Shown here piece after piece: positions 7,526-15,769 of a DNA stretch of 56,533 nucleotides. The DNA is from an uncultured Pelagibacteraceae bacterium (GTDB lineage Bacteria; Pseudomonadota; Alphaproteobacteria; Pelagibacterales; Pelagibacteraceae), in the NCBI GenBank assembly GCA_902542855.1, contig CACBWE010000004.1, positions 1-56,533 on the forward strand, read 5' to 3'. Position 1 is the stretch's first letter; each line of letters opens with the position of its first letter. The notes below the pieces were generated by a model. The model was not told the DNA's origin. It ran no database searches and worked only from the letters and a program-made list of their open reading frames with translations. The translations under genes and the position numbers were made by a program.

Positions 7526-9007
7526 TTACCTGATTGAGAAGGGGTCTAAAGAAGGTTCATCAGATGTATAGAACCAAGTTGTTTTTACTCTTGTATAGTC
7601 TTTAATCGAGTCAATTCCTGCTTCTTTTCCATATCCACTATCTTTAATGCCTCCAAATGGTGCAGATGGTGAAATTAATCGATAAGTGTTAACAAAAGTT
7701 ATTCCTGCCCTAATTGCTTTCGAAACTCTCATGCCTCTAGATAAATTGCTTGTATAAACTCCAGAAGATAATCCATATTGATTATCATTCATTTTAGAAA
7801 TTACTTCTTCTTCAGTATCAAATTTCATAACCGATAATACAGGTCCAAATAATTCGTTTTCTGCTACAGGCAGATTATGATTGTCACATTCAATAATTGT
7901 TGGGGGAAAGTAATACCCTTTATTTGAGAAAGAATGTCTTTCACCTCCACACTTAATTTTTCCACCTTGATCAATTGTCTCTTTAATATTTTTTTCTATT
8001 ACCTCTAATTGTTTAAAATTACTTAAAGGACCCATCTCTGTTTCTGGATCCATTGGTGCTCCAATTTTTATTTTTGATGCACGATTTGAAAGCTTATTTA
8101 AAAATTCATCGTAAATTCCTTTTTGCAAATAAAGTCTTGATCCTGCTATACAACTTTGTCCACTTGCACCAAATATACCTGCAGTAATTCCATTTATTGC
8201 ATTTTCTTGGTCTGCATCATCAAAGACTGCAACTGGACTTTTTCCACCTAATTCTAAGCTTACTTCTGATAAATTTTCTGCTGAGTTTTTAATTATATGT
8301 CTTGCTGTTTCAGGACCACCAGTAAAAGCAACTTTTTCAATTAAGTTATGAGTAGTTAAACTTTTACCACAAGGATCTCCAAATCCTGTAATTACATTCA
8401 CCACACCTTTAGGGATGCCAGTTTTTTCAACTAATTTTGCAAATTCAAACAAAACAGCAGGTGCAAGTTCTGAAGATTTAATTACCACTGTATTACCCAT
8501 TGCAAGTGCTGGTGCTACTTTAGTTGCGGTTAAAAACATTTGTGAATTCCATGGAATGATTGCAGCTATAACTCCTATAGGTATTCTTGTTGTTATTGCT
8601 TGAACATTTGGCTTATCGATTGGCAAAACCGTACCTTCAACTTTATCTGCCAAGCCAGCATAATAGTCGTAGTATTCTGCTATATAAACTGCTTGTTTTT
8701 TTGTTTCTCTGTAAAGTTTTCCAGTATCAATTGTTTCTATTTCTCCTAGCATTTCTGCATTCTCTCTCAATTGATTTCCAATAGCTCTTAAATATTTAGC
8801 TCTTTCTCTGGGAAGTAGTTTTGGCCATTCACCTTCGAATGCTTTTTGAGCAGCTTTTACTGCATTATCAACATCTTTAGCATTTGCTTCTGGAACAACT
8901 GCCCATGGTTCATTATGTTCTGGATTTAGAGTTTCAAATGTTCTTTTACTTTCAGAGTCAACCCACTCTCCATTAATAAACATTTTATATTGTTTAAGTT
9001 TACTCAT
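7526..9007 (-). CDS. NAD(P)-dependent aldehyde dehydrogenase (operon-terminal)
   Basis: An aldehyde dehydrogenase of 493 residues from the ATG at 9007. An upstream TTG at 9016 is also in frame, but ATG inside the preceding gene's end (ATGAGTAA) is the better start. Catalytic elements in order: PWN near residue 152-154 (Asn of the oxyanion hole), VIKSSELAP (cofactor Lys), FTGG, LELGGKSP (general-base Glu near 252) and GQSCIAGSRL (nucleophilic Cys near 286). It oxidises an aldehyde to an acid in the cytoplasm. As the last gene of the flavin oxidoreductase/ThDP enzyme operon it probably oxidises the aldehyde made by the ThDP decarboxylase. It belongs to a different subgroup from the paralogous pair at 18787 and 33249. 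Confidence 0.92.
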   Translation of the reverse strand: MSKLKQYKMFINGEWVDSESKRTFETLNPEHNEPWAVVPEANAKDVDNAVKAAQKAFEGEWPKLLPRERAKYLRAIGNQLRENAEMLGEIETIDTGKLYRETKKQAVYIAEYYDYYAGLADKVEGTVLPIDKPNVQAITTRIPIGVIAAIIPWNSQMFLTATKVAPALAMGNTVVIKSSELAPAVLFEFAKLVEKTGIPKGVVNVITGFGDPCGKSLTTHNLIEKVAFTGGPETARHIIKNSAENLSEVSLELGGKSPVAVFDDADQENAINGITAGIFGASGQSCIAGSRLYLQKGIYDEFLNKLSNRASKIKIGAPMDPETEMGPLSNFKQLEVIEKNIKETIDQGGKIKCGGERHSFSNKGYYFPPTIIECDNHNLPVAENELFGPVLSVMKFDTEEEVISKMNDNQYGLSSGVYTSNLSRGMRVSKAIRAGITFVNTYRLISPSAPFGGIKDSGYGKEAGIDSIKDYTRVKTTWFYTSDEPSLDPFSIR

Positions 9008-9785
9008 CTGATCCAATAAAATTTTCGATAGTTAAATTTACATCATCAGCACACTCAATACCACAAAGATGTTTTCCATCTTTAATGATCTTTAATTGAC
9101 TTTTAGAAATTAAAGCATTCAATTCTTGAGACATTTTTACAGTTGAGCCAATATCGTATTCACCTGTCACAACTAGCGTATTAGCTTTAATTTTATTAAA
9201 ATCTTCATCATTTTTATGATAAACGAATAGCTTGTAAACCTTTAGAAAATTATTCATGTTATTTGCAGATAAAATTGAACTTATTTTTTCATATATTTCT
9301 GGATTATTTTCTAAATATTTATCAGTAAACCACCTCTTTAAAGCTTGCTTTGAAAGTTTTAAATCTTGTTTTACCTGTTCAAACCTTTGATTAACAATTT
9401 TTTGTTGTTCTTCAGTTCTTTTATAAATAGAACACAAAAGAGTTAATGTCTGTAAACGTTCATTATGTTTAATTGCAAAATTTCGTGCAATTAAAGACCC
9501 TATAGAGAAACCTACAAGATGTATTTTTTTTATTTTAAGATGGTTCAAAAGCTCGATAAGTTGTTTAGAAAAATCATCAAAACTTATTTCACCTTCTTCT
9601 AATGGTGATCTTCCATGACCTAAAATGTCGTAAGCAATATTTGAATGATAATTAAAAAATTCAAGTTGAGGTTGCCAAATTTCATGAGTTAAACCAACAC
9701 CATGCACAAATACTATTGGGACTTCTTGATCTTTTTTATTGAATAAGTAATAGGTTCCTGAGGCAGTAGTTCCTGTAATCATCAA
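9000..9785 (-). CDS. Alpha/beta-fold hydrolase
   Basis: A 261-residue alpha/beta hydrolase. The oxyanion motif HGVGLTHEIW is at residues 29-38, DILGHGRS near 53-60, and the nucleophile elbow GFSIG at 92-96 (Ser94). The probable acid Asp is in VVTGEYDIGS and the His in DGKHLCGIE near the C-terminus, so the triad looks complete. The family resembles 3-oxoadipate enol-lactonase and RutD-type hydrolases, which cleave lactones, esters or carbamates. Its 3' end overlaps the aldehyde dehydrogenase by 8 bases and it begins 3 bases after the AA_synth gene, so it is fully embedded in the operon. The substrate is unknown. Confidence 0.85.
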   Translation of the reverse strand: MMITGTTASGTYYLFNKKDQEVPIVFVHGVGLTHEIWQPQLEFFNYHSNIAYDILGHGRSPLEEGEISFDDFSKQLIELLNHLKIKKIHLVGFSIGSLIARNFAIKHNERLQTLTLLCSIYKRTEEQQKIVNQRFEQVKQDLKLSKQALKRWFTDKYLENNPEIYEKISSILSANNMNNFLKVYKLFVYHKNDEDFNKIKANTLVVTGEYDIGSTVKMSQELNALISKSQLKIIKDGKHLCGIECADDVNLTIENFIGSDE

Positions 9786-9788
9786 GAA

Positions 9789-10376
9789 TTATTTTGGCTC
9801 AATGCCCATTTCTTTCATATCTTGATATCTGTCACCAGTTCTTGCATGTGCTCTACCACTTGATGCCCCACCAATTGCAATAACCACCTCGTCATCGAAG
9901 GGTGCATCATGAATAGTAAATTCATGAGTTAGGTAATATGGTCTCAATCCAGAGTCTGTTTTATGCATCATAGGAATTGCAATCTTTGATCCAGCTGGTC
10001 CTCTTGTGTTTGTAAAACTTAAATATGAAGTTCCACCCACCGCATCTCTAAATTTATTTCCAAACCTTAAAGTATGAATAAAAGCTGAAGCATGTTCTAT
10101 TTCACCGTTCAGTCCAACTACACCTGCCTTACCATATGCTAATATTTTTTCAGGTGATCCTATTTCTTTTATCAATTCTGGAACAAGTAAATCTCCTAGC
10201 TTTGGTGCAAGATCTAAAATAGTTGTTCTGAGATTTTCAACAAAACCCTGACCATGCCATGGATTTTTAAAAACTGCTGCTACTGATACCATTAAAACTG
10301 GTTCTTTCGCTTCTTTACCACCTTCAATAAAAGTTTTGTCTACAAATTTTGTAAATTTTCTTAATTCTAATTTCAT
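9789..10376 (-). CDS. AA_synth (DUF1185) family protein
   Basis: A 195-residue soluble protein that I assign to the AA_synth family (PF06684, formerly DUF1185). Features are the start LELRKFTKFVDKTFIEGG, the block VAAVFKNPWHGQGFVE (residues 33-48), EHASAFIHTLRFGNKFRDAVGG in the middle, and AIGGASSGRAHARTGDRY near the C-terminus. The family has solved structures, but I know of no firmly established reaction. It shares ATGA with the ThDP enzyme gene upstream (10373-10376), so it is translationally coupled. Conserved His and Arg residues in the last block suggest a catalytic or ligand-binding site. In this operon it may process the product or substrate of the ThDP enzyme. Confidence 0.75.
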   Translation of the reverse strand: MKLELRKFTKFVDKTFIEGGKEAKEPVLMVSVAAVFKNPWHGQGFVENLRTTILDLAPKLGDLLVPELIKEIGSPEKILAYGKAGVVGLNGEIEHASAFIHTLRFGNKFRDAVGGTSYLSFTNTRGPAGSKIAIPMMHKTDSGLRPYYLTHEFTIHDAPFDDEVVIAIGGASSGRAHARTGDRYQDMKEMGIEPK

Positions 10377-12076
10377 TTTTTTACTCTATGTTTGAAACTA
10401 TCTCTTCTAAAACTGTATAATGCTTTTGGATCTACATCAACATCAATCACAGATGGCTTATTTGATTTAATTGCTGCTCTTACAGCTTCACAAATCTCAG
10501 AAATTTTTTTAACTTTAAAACCTTTTGCACCATAAAGTTCCGCAACTTTATCAAAGGATGGACTGGTAATATCCGCACCTAAATATCTTTTTCCAAAAAA
10601 ATCTTTTTGATAAGCTTTTTCAGCACCCCAACTTTTATTGTTCATCACAATAGTTGTAGTATTAATTCTATATTCAACAGCAGTGCTCAATTCAGATATT
10701 GTCATGCCAAAACCCCCATCACCCATAAGACTAACGACTGTTTTTTTAGGTTTTGCAACTTTGACTCCAAGACCACATGCAAATGAAAAACCAACTAAAC
10801 CAAAATCCAATGGAGTAAATAATGAAGGAGGATCATAATATTCTAAAGCATCTGTAGCCTGCAAACATAACGTTCCAGCATCTAGAGTAATTGCTGAGTT
10901 TCTTGGTAGCACTTTTCTTAATTGTTTAAATAGTCCTTTTGGTTGTATAGGAAAATTTGGACCCAAATTTTCTTTATTTCTATTTATCAAATATTCTTTT
11001 CTCTCTTGTAAATAAGAGTTAGTCCAATCTTTAACATTTAATTTAATTTTCTCTTTTTTAACCTCTTCGTAAAGTTGTTTAGTTGCAGTCGCAGCATCCG
11101 CATGTATCTTTACTTTTACAGGAAAATATTTTCCAAGCATTGTTTTTTCTAGTTCAATTTGAATTATCTTTGCTTTTTTATTTATATTTTCATAGGAGTA
11201 AAAAGTTGAATTAAATCCTAAACGTGTTCCAATTGCTAAAATGACATCTGCATTTTTAACTAATCTTGATGCTACAGGATTTCCTCTAGGACCCATTTGT
11301 CCTGCATTTAATTTATGACCAAAAGGAATTGCATCTCCATGACCCGCTGCTGTAACAATAGGTAGGTTGCATAGTTCAGCTAGCTTTATTACCTCTTTGT
11401 ATTTAGAATTATACTTAATTCCTGCTCCAACAATAATTACCGAACATTTTGAAGATCCGATTAATTTTGCAGCTTTTTTGATATTTTCCTCATTTCCTTT
11501 TTGTTTGCTTACATTTATGAACGATGGTTTTTTAGTATTGATATTATAATTGTTTGAAGCTGCTAATATATTTCTTGGTAAATTTACACAAACAGGTCCT
11601 TTTCTAGGTTTCATTGCCAAACTAAAAGCATCACTCATAATTTTTGGAATTATTTTTGAATTTTTTATAGTCCAAGTTTTTTTTGTAATAGGTGTAAACA
11701 TAGACTGTTGATCTAAACCCTGAAATGCATCTTCCATTTTATCTTTAGTTGAATAAGAACCTGCAATTGCAACAACTGGAGAAAAGGCTGCTTTTGCTTG
11801 AGCGACCCCTGTAACTAAATTAGTAGCACCAGGTCCGTTTTGGCCTGCAATAATTACCCCAGGTTTATTTGAGGCTCTTGCATAACCATCAGCCATATGT
11901 GTGCCAGTTCTTTCATCTCTGACACCAATAAATTTTATACTTTTCTCATGATAAAGAGCATCAAACATTTCCATTGTAGCTGAACCAATAAGTCCAAAAA
12001 CATGTTTTACTCTTTCTTTTTTTAATGATTGAACAGCAGCTTGTCCGCCGCTAATTCTTTTTCGTTTTTTATTCAC
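10373..12076 (-). CDS. Thiamine-diphosphate-dependent enzyme (acetolactate synthase/2-oxoacid decarboxylase family)
   Basis: A 567-residue ThDP enzyme with a GTG start that overlaps the preceding stop (GTGA). The N-terminal pyrimidine-binding domain has the catalytic glutamate at E55 in GVRDERTGTHMADGYAR. The central domain spans roughly 195-335. The C-terminal ThDP-binding motif starts MGDGGFGM at 451-458 and ends NN at 479-480. The length suits acetolactate synthase, benzoylformate decarboxylase or glyoxylate carboligase relatives. It is not the housekeeping IlvB, because no small subunit IlvN accompanies it. Its neighbours (flavin oxidoreductase upstream, aldehyde dehydrogenase downstream) favour a decarboxylase producing an aldehyde. 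That role is inferred. Confidence 0.85.
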   Translation of the reverse strand: MNKKRKRISGGQAAVQSLKKERVKHVFGLIGSATMEMFDALYHEKSIKFIGVRDERTGTHMADGYARASNKPGVIIAGQNGPGATNLVTGVAQAKAAFSPVVAIAGSYSTKDKMEDAFQGLDQQSMFTPITKKTWTIKNSKIIPKIMSDAFSLAMKPRKGPVCVNLPRNILAASNNYNINTKKPSFINVSKQKGNEENIKKAAKLIGSSKCSVIIVGAGIKYNSKYKEVIKLAELCNLPIVTAAGHGDAIPFGHKLNAGQMGPRGNPVASRLVKNADVILAIGTRLGFNSTFYSYENINKKAKIIQIELEKTMLGKYFPVKVKIHADAATATKQLYEEVKKEKIKLNVKDWTNSYLQERKEYLINRNKENLGPNFPIQPKGLFKQLRKVLPRNSAITLDAGTLCLQATDALEYYDPPSLFTPLDFGLVGFSFACGLGVKVAKPKKTVVSLMGDGGFGMTISELSTAVEYRINTTTIVMNNKSWGAEKAYQKDFFGKRYLGADITSPSFDKVAELYGAKGFKVKKISEICEAVRAAIKSNKPSVIDVDVDPKALYSFRRDSFKHRVKK

Positions 12077-13242
12077 GAAACTTTTTTTACTTCGGTATCG
12101 AAATCATCTTGGAAGTGAGGCATAACTTTTTCTGTAAAGAGTTTTATACTTTTCATACAATCTTTATGCTTCACACCTGGAAAATTAGACCAAACTTGTA
12201 AATTTTGTAAATTGAGTTCAGATTTTAATTCATGAATTTTATCAATCACATATTCTGGTGTTCCAAATAACATATTTCTTTTATGTAAAAATTCATAATT
12301 TAATAAATCCAATTTACCTTTTGTCTCTGGTAATTCTTCACCTGGATCCATATGATTTCCTAAACCTCTCCAATGACAAACCCATCTCATATAATTTACC
12401 ATATGTTCACCAGCTTTCTCTTTTGCTTCTTCCATCGTATCTGCAACGAACATATCTCTTACAAGAGACACCCCTTCTCCAAGGGGTATATTTTTCTTTG
12501 TTACTTCTGATCTTTTGTTTTTATAAGCTTCAAACTTTGGCTTCAAAGCTTTTACTGTTGGTATCCACATGATAACATTGATATTATTTTCAGCAGCCCA
12601 CTCAATCGATCTAATTCCATCAACTACTTGATGAATTGGAGGATGTGGCTGTTGATATGGCTGAGGAACAACACTAATTTTTTTCATAGTACTGTCTTCC
12701 ATATTCATAAATTCTTCACTAGGAGGACTCATATCATGCTGCCAAACATAATTTGGGGATGGATAAGTATAAAATTCTCCTTGGTGACTGAAAAATTTTT
12801 CACTCCATGCTTTCTTCAATACTTCTAAAGTCTCAGCAAATAATCTAAAATTTTTAGCCTGATCTTTTAAGTCAGCTTCTTTATTTAGGTTAATTGCTTC
12901 TCTTCCATAAATTCCTCTTGCCACACCTACTTCAACTCTTCCTTTAGAAAGCTGATCTAGTGTAGCTATATCTTCAGCTAATCTTATTGGATTATGAAAA
13001 GTAATAACGTTTGCAGCTTGGCCTATTCTAATATTTTTTGTTCTTGCAGCTGCATCTGCACCCATCATTAATGGATTTGTACAAGACTCCATTCCCTCGT
13101 GATTGAAGTGATGTTCTGTAAACCAAATTGAATTCCATTTGTTTTGATCACAGTATTCTGTGATTTCTTTAGTTTCATCTAATAATTGATGATAAGGTTT
13201 GTGTGTCCAGTTTGTGGTATTACAAAAATAACCAAATTTCAT
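12073..13242 (-). CDS. LLM-class (luciferase-like) flavin-dependent oxidoreductase
   Basis: A 389-residue bacterial-luciferase-like protein. I place the start at the ATG at 13242 because an excellent Shine-Dalgarno GGAGG (13247-13251) lies 4 bases before it; the frame stays open to 13284 but that adds only a non-conserved extension. Family features are FGYFCNTTNW, SIWFTEHHFNHEG, MGADAAARTKNIRIGQAANVI, the block PIRLAEDIATLDQLS and GRVEVGVARG, which line the TIM-barrel flavin site. Members use FMNH2 or F420 to oxygenate or oxidise small molecules. No flavin reductase is present in the operon, so reduced flavin must come from elsewhere. As the first gene it probably performs the initial attack on the substrate. 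Confidence 0.88.
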   Translation of the reverse strand: MKFGYFCNTTNWTHKPYHQLLDETKEITEYCDQNKWNSIWFTEHHFNHEGMESCTNPLMMGADAAARTKNIRIGQAANVITFHNPIRLAEDIATLDQLSKGRVEVGVARGIYGREAINLNKEADLKDQAKNFRLFAETLEVLKKAWSEKFFSHQGEFYTYPSPNYVWQHDMSPPSEEFMNMEDSTMKKISVVPQPYQQPHPPIHQVVDGIRSIEWAAENNINVIMWIPTVKALKPKFEAYKNKRSEVTKKNIPLGEGVSLVRDMFVADTMEEAKEKAGEHMVNYMRWVCHWRGLGNHMDPGEELPETKGKLDLLNYEFLHKRNMLFGTPEYVIDKIHELKSELNLQNLQVWSNFPGVKHKDCMKSIKLFTEKVMPHFQDDFDTEVKKVS

Positions 13243-13347
13243 AAAGCCTCCTTTAAAAGTTAATTTAAAGACGACCGATCCCACTTTCGTAAATCTATGA
13301 ATTTATCGACGAGTTATGTATCGCTTTATAATTAAACTTTATTATTA
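13243..13347 (-). promoter_or_regulatory. Leader/promoter region of the flavin oxidoreductase operon
   Basis: This 105-base stretch is the only non-coding DNA upstream of the five-gene minus-strand operon (7526-13242), so the promoter should be here. The strong GGAGG ribosome-binding site at 13247-13251 is unusual in this window, where most genes lack an obvious one. I could not choose convincing -35/-10 boxes by eye. Confidence 0.4.
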
Positions 13348-14316
13348 CTAACGTTGATATTCAATAAATTTCTTTAAGGATTTATTAAGAAATTTCTCAT
13401 AAATTTGACCATTATTTTTGAATTTACCTCCATTTAAAAAAGATTGGTTCATTTTGAAATCATAGGAAGGTTCAAAAAAAAAAGGAACAGATAGTCTCTT
13501 ACTTTTATTCCACAACACCCTGTGATTAGTTGCTTTAAATTTACCTTTACTTAGAAACTCTAATGCTCTTCCTGTATTTACTACTAAAGCTTTTTTGTTG
13601 AATGGCACATCATACCATTTTTTGTTTTTTCTATTTTGCACTTGTAATCCACCTTTTCTATCTTGATAGAGAACTGTAAATATTCCACTATCAACATGTG
13701 TTTCACATCCAAGCGCTACTCCATCTTGTTTTGATATTTCTACTGGTTTAGTTTGATTTGGGTAATAATTAAATCTTAATGTGCTTAAAGTTTTTAATCT
13801 TGAAAAAGCTACAGTAGAAATCTCAGGATTTTTTTTATTAAGTTTTATTAAACTTTTAAACAATATTTCACTCAATCTATAAATGTTATCAAAATATTTT
13901 TTTAGAATTTTAATTGAGCTTTTATTAAAACACATGCCTAGATTAATAAACTCTATGTATTGATTTTTGAGATTTGAGGAATATTTTTTAGTTACTTTTA
14001 AATCACCTATATCAAGACCTTCTTTTCCATTAACATCATTAGGAAAATATCCTCTGTATAAATTTTTATTTTTTTTATTCCATTTTTTAGGTGCTAATCT
14101 TCTTTTCGTGCTGTCTGGTAAATTAAAAAATTTATTAGCAACTTCACATGTTTTTTTTATTTCTTTCTGATTAATTCCATGTCCAGTAATTTGAAAAAAT
14201 CCTACATCAACACAAGCTTTTTCAATTTCTTTAATTGTTTTAAATGCATTTTGATTTTCAAAATTATTTTCAATTAATGACGATATGTTTATTTTTGGTA
14301 TAAAATTCTTGTTCAT
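13348..14316 (-). CDS. 2-oxoglutarate/Fe(II) dioxygenase, isopenicillin-N-synthase-like
   Basis: A 322-residue non-haem iron oxygenase. The N-terminal DIOX_N part includes the block CVDVGFFQITGHGI (residues 35-48). The iron triad is H207 and D209 (THVDSG) and H265 (ATNHRV). The 2-oxoglutarate-binding R-x-S is R274-x-S276 (KRLSVPFFFEP). All key residues are present, so it should be active. Relatives hydroxylate, desaturate or cyclise small molecules; the substrate is not evident. It is the last gene of a unit starting with ProV, the thioesterase and an EamA transporter, and it overlaps the EamA stop codon (ATGA, 14313-14316). Confidence 0.85.
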   Translation of the reverse strand: MNKNFIPKINISSLIENNFENQNAFKTIKEIEKACVDVGFFQITGHGINQKEIKKTCEVANKFFNLPDSTKRRLAPKKWNKKNKNLYRGYFPNDVNGKEGLDIGDLKVTKKYSSNLKNQYIEFINLGMCFNKSSIKILKKYFDNIYRLSEILFKSLIKLNKKNPEISTVAFSRLKTLSTLRFNYYPNQTKPVEISKQDGVALGCETHVDSGIFTVLYQDRKGGLQVQNRKNKKWYDVPFNKKALVVNTGRALEFLSKGKFKATNHRVLWNKSKRLSVPFFFEPSYDFKMNQSFLNGGKFKNNGQIYEKFLNKSLKKFIEYQR

Positions 14317-15266
14317 CTTCTAACCGGTGTTTCTGTTGCAATATATTGATCTCTAACTCTCTCCCTCATATAAATATAAATTCCAGCTGCTATAATACAT
14401 GCAACACCAACAAATGTTCTGGTAGTTGGTACTTCATTAAATAAAAAGTATCCAGGTATCATAGACATAATTATTAATGAGTACTCAAACAAAGAAACAA
14501 CAGATGGTGATGCAACTATATATGCTGAAAAAATACAAACAAAAGCTATTGATGCAGCAAAACCAAAAAATAAAATAAATTTCCATGTATATTCAATATT
14601 TGAAAACCATTCTCTAAAGATGAATTGTATTGTTGGATCAAAGTTTGTATTATTTAGCTGACCACTTCCCATAAAAAAATACAAAATTACACACAGCAAT
14701 ATTGCAATTAGATAAAAGTAATAAAGTTGGGTGTTAACATCATCTTTATCGGATGTATATTTAGTGATTGTCATAGAGGCAGCATAACAAAATGCACAAA
14801 AAACTGGTAAAAGACTTCGATATTCAAAGTCTGAAAAATTTGGATTTAAGACTATAAAAACGCCAATAAAACCAAAAACAATTGCTGACCACCTTCTAAT
14901 ACCAATAGTTTCTTTTAAAAATAACTTTGCAAATATTGATACGAAAAAAGGGGAGGAAAAAAATAGAGCATTTGCTGTTGCTAGAGGCATAAAAGTTAAT
15001 GAGATAAAAAACGCTGAAAAAGCAATAAAATGTAAAACCACTCTTAATATTGTTAAAAAAGGATAGTGAGTTTTAAGAGAGACTTTTTGTTTACTTAATT
15101 TTATATAACCAAAAAGCAGAATTGCTGCAACAAAATATCTTCCAAAAAATATTTCATATAAAGCTGCTTTTTCAAAAATAAATTTAATTAAAGCATCCTG
15201 CATTGCAAAAAATGTCATTGCAGTAATTATTAGAAGTATACCTTTTGAATTATTATTAGCGCTCAT
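14313..15266 (-). CDS. EamA/DMT-family transporter (first of two)
   Basis: A 317-residue membrane protein with about ten hydrophobic segments arranged as two EamA repeats. The second repeat starts near residue 165. The first carries the typical segment PLATANALFFSSPFFVSIFAKLFLKE (residues 83-108), the second the PSVVSLFEYSLIIMSMIPGYFLFNE counterpart. These drug/metabolite exporters move small polar solutes such as amino acids across the inner membrane. It is translationally coupled to the downstream dioxygenase gene, so the two may handle the same compound. Confidence 0.82.
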   Translation of the reverse strand: MSANNNSKGILLIITAMTFFAMQDALIKFIFEKAALYEIFFGRYFVAAILLFGYIKLSKQKVSLKTHYPFLTILRVVLHFIAFSAFFISLTFMPLATANALFFSSPFFVSIFAKLFLKETIGIRRWSAIVFGFIGVFIVLNPNFSDFEYRSLLPVFCAFCYAASMTITKYTSDKDDVNTQLYYFYLIAILLCVILYFFMGSGQLNNTNFDPTIQFIFREWFSNIEYTWKFILFFGFAASIAFVCIFSAYIVASPSVVSLFEYSLIIMSMIPGYFLFNEVPTTRTFVGVACIIAAGIYIYMRERVRDQYIATETPVRR

Positions 15267-15306
15267 TATGCACCTATATCAAAAAAAAATTGTATAGAAT
15301 ATTTAA

Positions 15307-15768
15307 TTATTTCTTTAATTTAGAAGAAAATAGAAGAGCTTCGTTTGAAAATTTTGACTTATTTTCTTCAATAAAATCTTTCATTAATTTTACTTTTTCT
15401 TCTTCAAATTCAGTGACTTTCCTTTTGCTTAAATCTATATATAGCGATATCCACTCCATAGATGCTGAAAGTTTGTTAGTTTTTTGAGAAATCATTTCCA
15501 TTTTTAAATGTAATCTTTTTTTATCATGATCAAAATAAGTTAGATTAACATCAACCATTTCTCCCTCTTTTATCTCATTTAAATATTTAGTATTAGTTTC
15601 AACAACCATTGTGCTTCTATGTAAATCTTTTGCTGCTGTTCCACCCATTTTAAATTTTTCAAGAGCAACCTCCCATGCTTGATCAAAAACAAGTACATAA
15701 TAAGCCATGTTCATATGATTGTTGTAATCAACCCATTCCTTTTTTACTTCGAAAGTTTTTAATAACAC
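15307..15768 (-). CDS. Hot-dog-fold acyl-CoA thioesterase (4HBT/YbgC-like)
   Basis: A 153-residue single hot-dog domain. The block EWVDYNNHMNMAYYVLVFDQAWE (residues 11-33) matches the 4-hydroxybenzoyl-CoA thioesterase consensus VxxxDxDxxGHVNNxxY, with D14 as the likely catalytic acid. The length is normal for the family. Its ATG is one base after the stop of the ProV gene, so they form one operon. In carnitine degradation of pseudomonads a betainyl-CoA thioesterase (CdhB) belongs to the same fold. Beside a betaine-type ATPase and a butyrobetaine-hydroxylase-like gene a similar role is possible, but this is inference. Confidence 0.75.
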   Translation of the reverse strand: MLLKTFEVKKEWVDYNNHMNMAYYVLVFDQAWEVALEKFKMGGTAAKDLHRSTMVVETNTKYLNEIKEGEMVDVNLTYFDHDKKRLHLKMEMISQKTNKLSASMEWISLYIDLSKRKVTEFEEEKVKLMKDFIEENKSKFSNEALLFSSKLKK

Positions 15769-15769
15769 T

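Noticed and set aside
10373-12076. Housekeeping acetolactate synthase (ilvB)
   Set aside because: No small subunit ilvN and no ilvC are linked, and the neighbours are catabolic.
12486-12505. Hairpin CCCCTTCTCCAAGGGG as a terminator
   Set aside because: It lies inside the LLM coding region without a following T-run in the transcribed direction.
13243-13284. Extending the LLM oxidoreductase start to 13284
   Set aside because: The extension is not typical of the family and the GGAGG site fixes the start at 13242.
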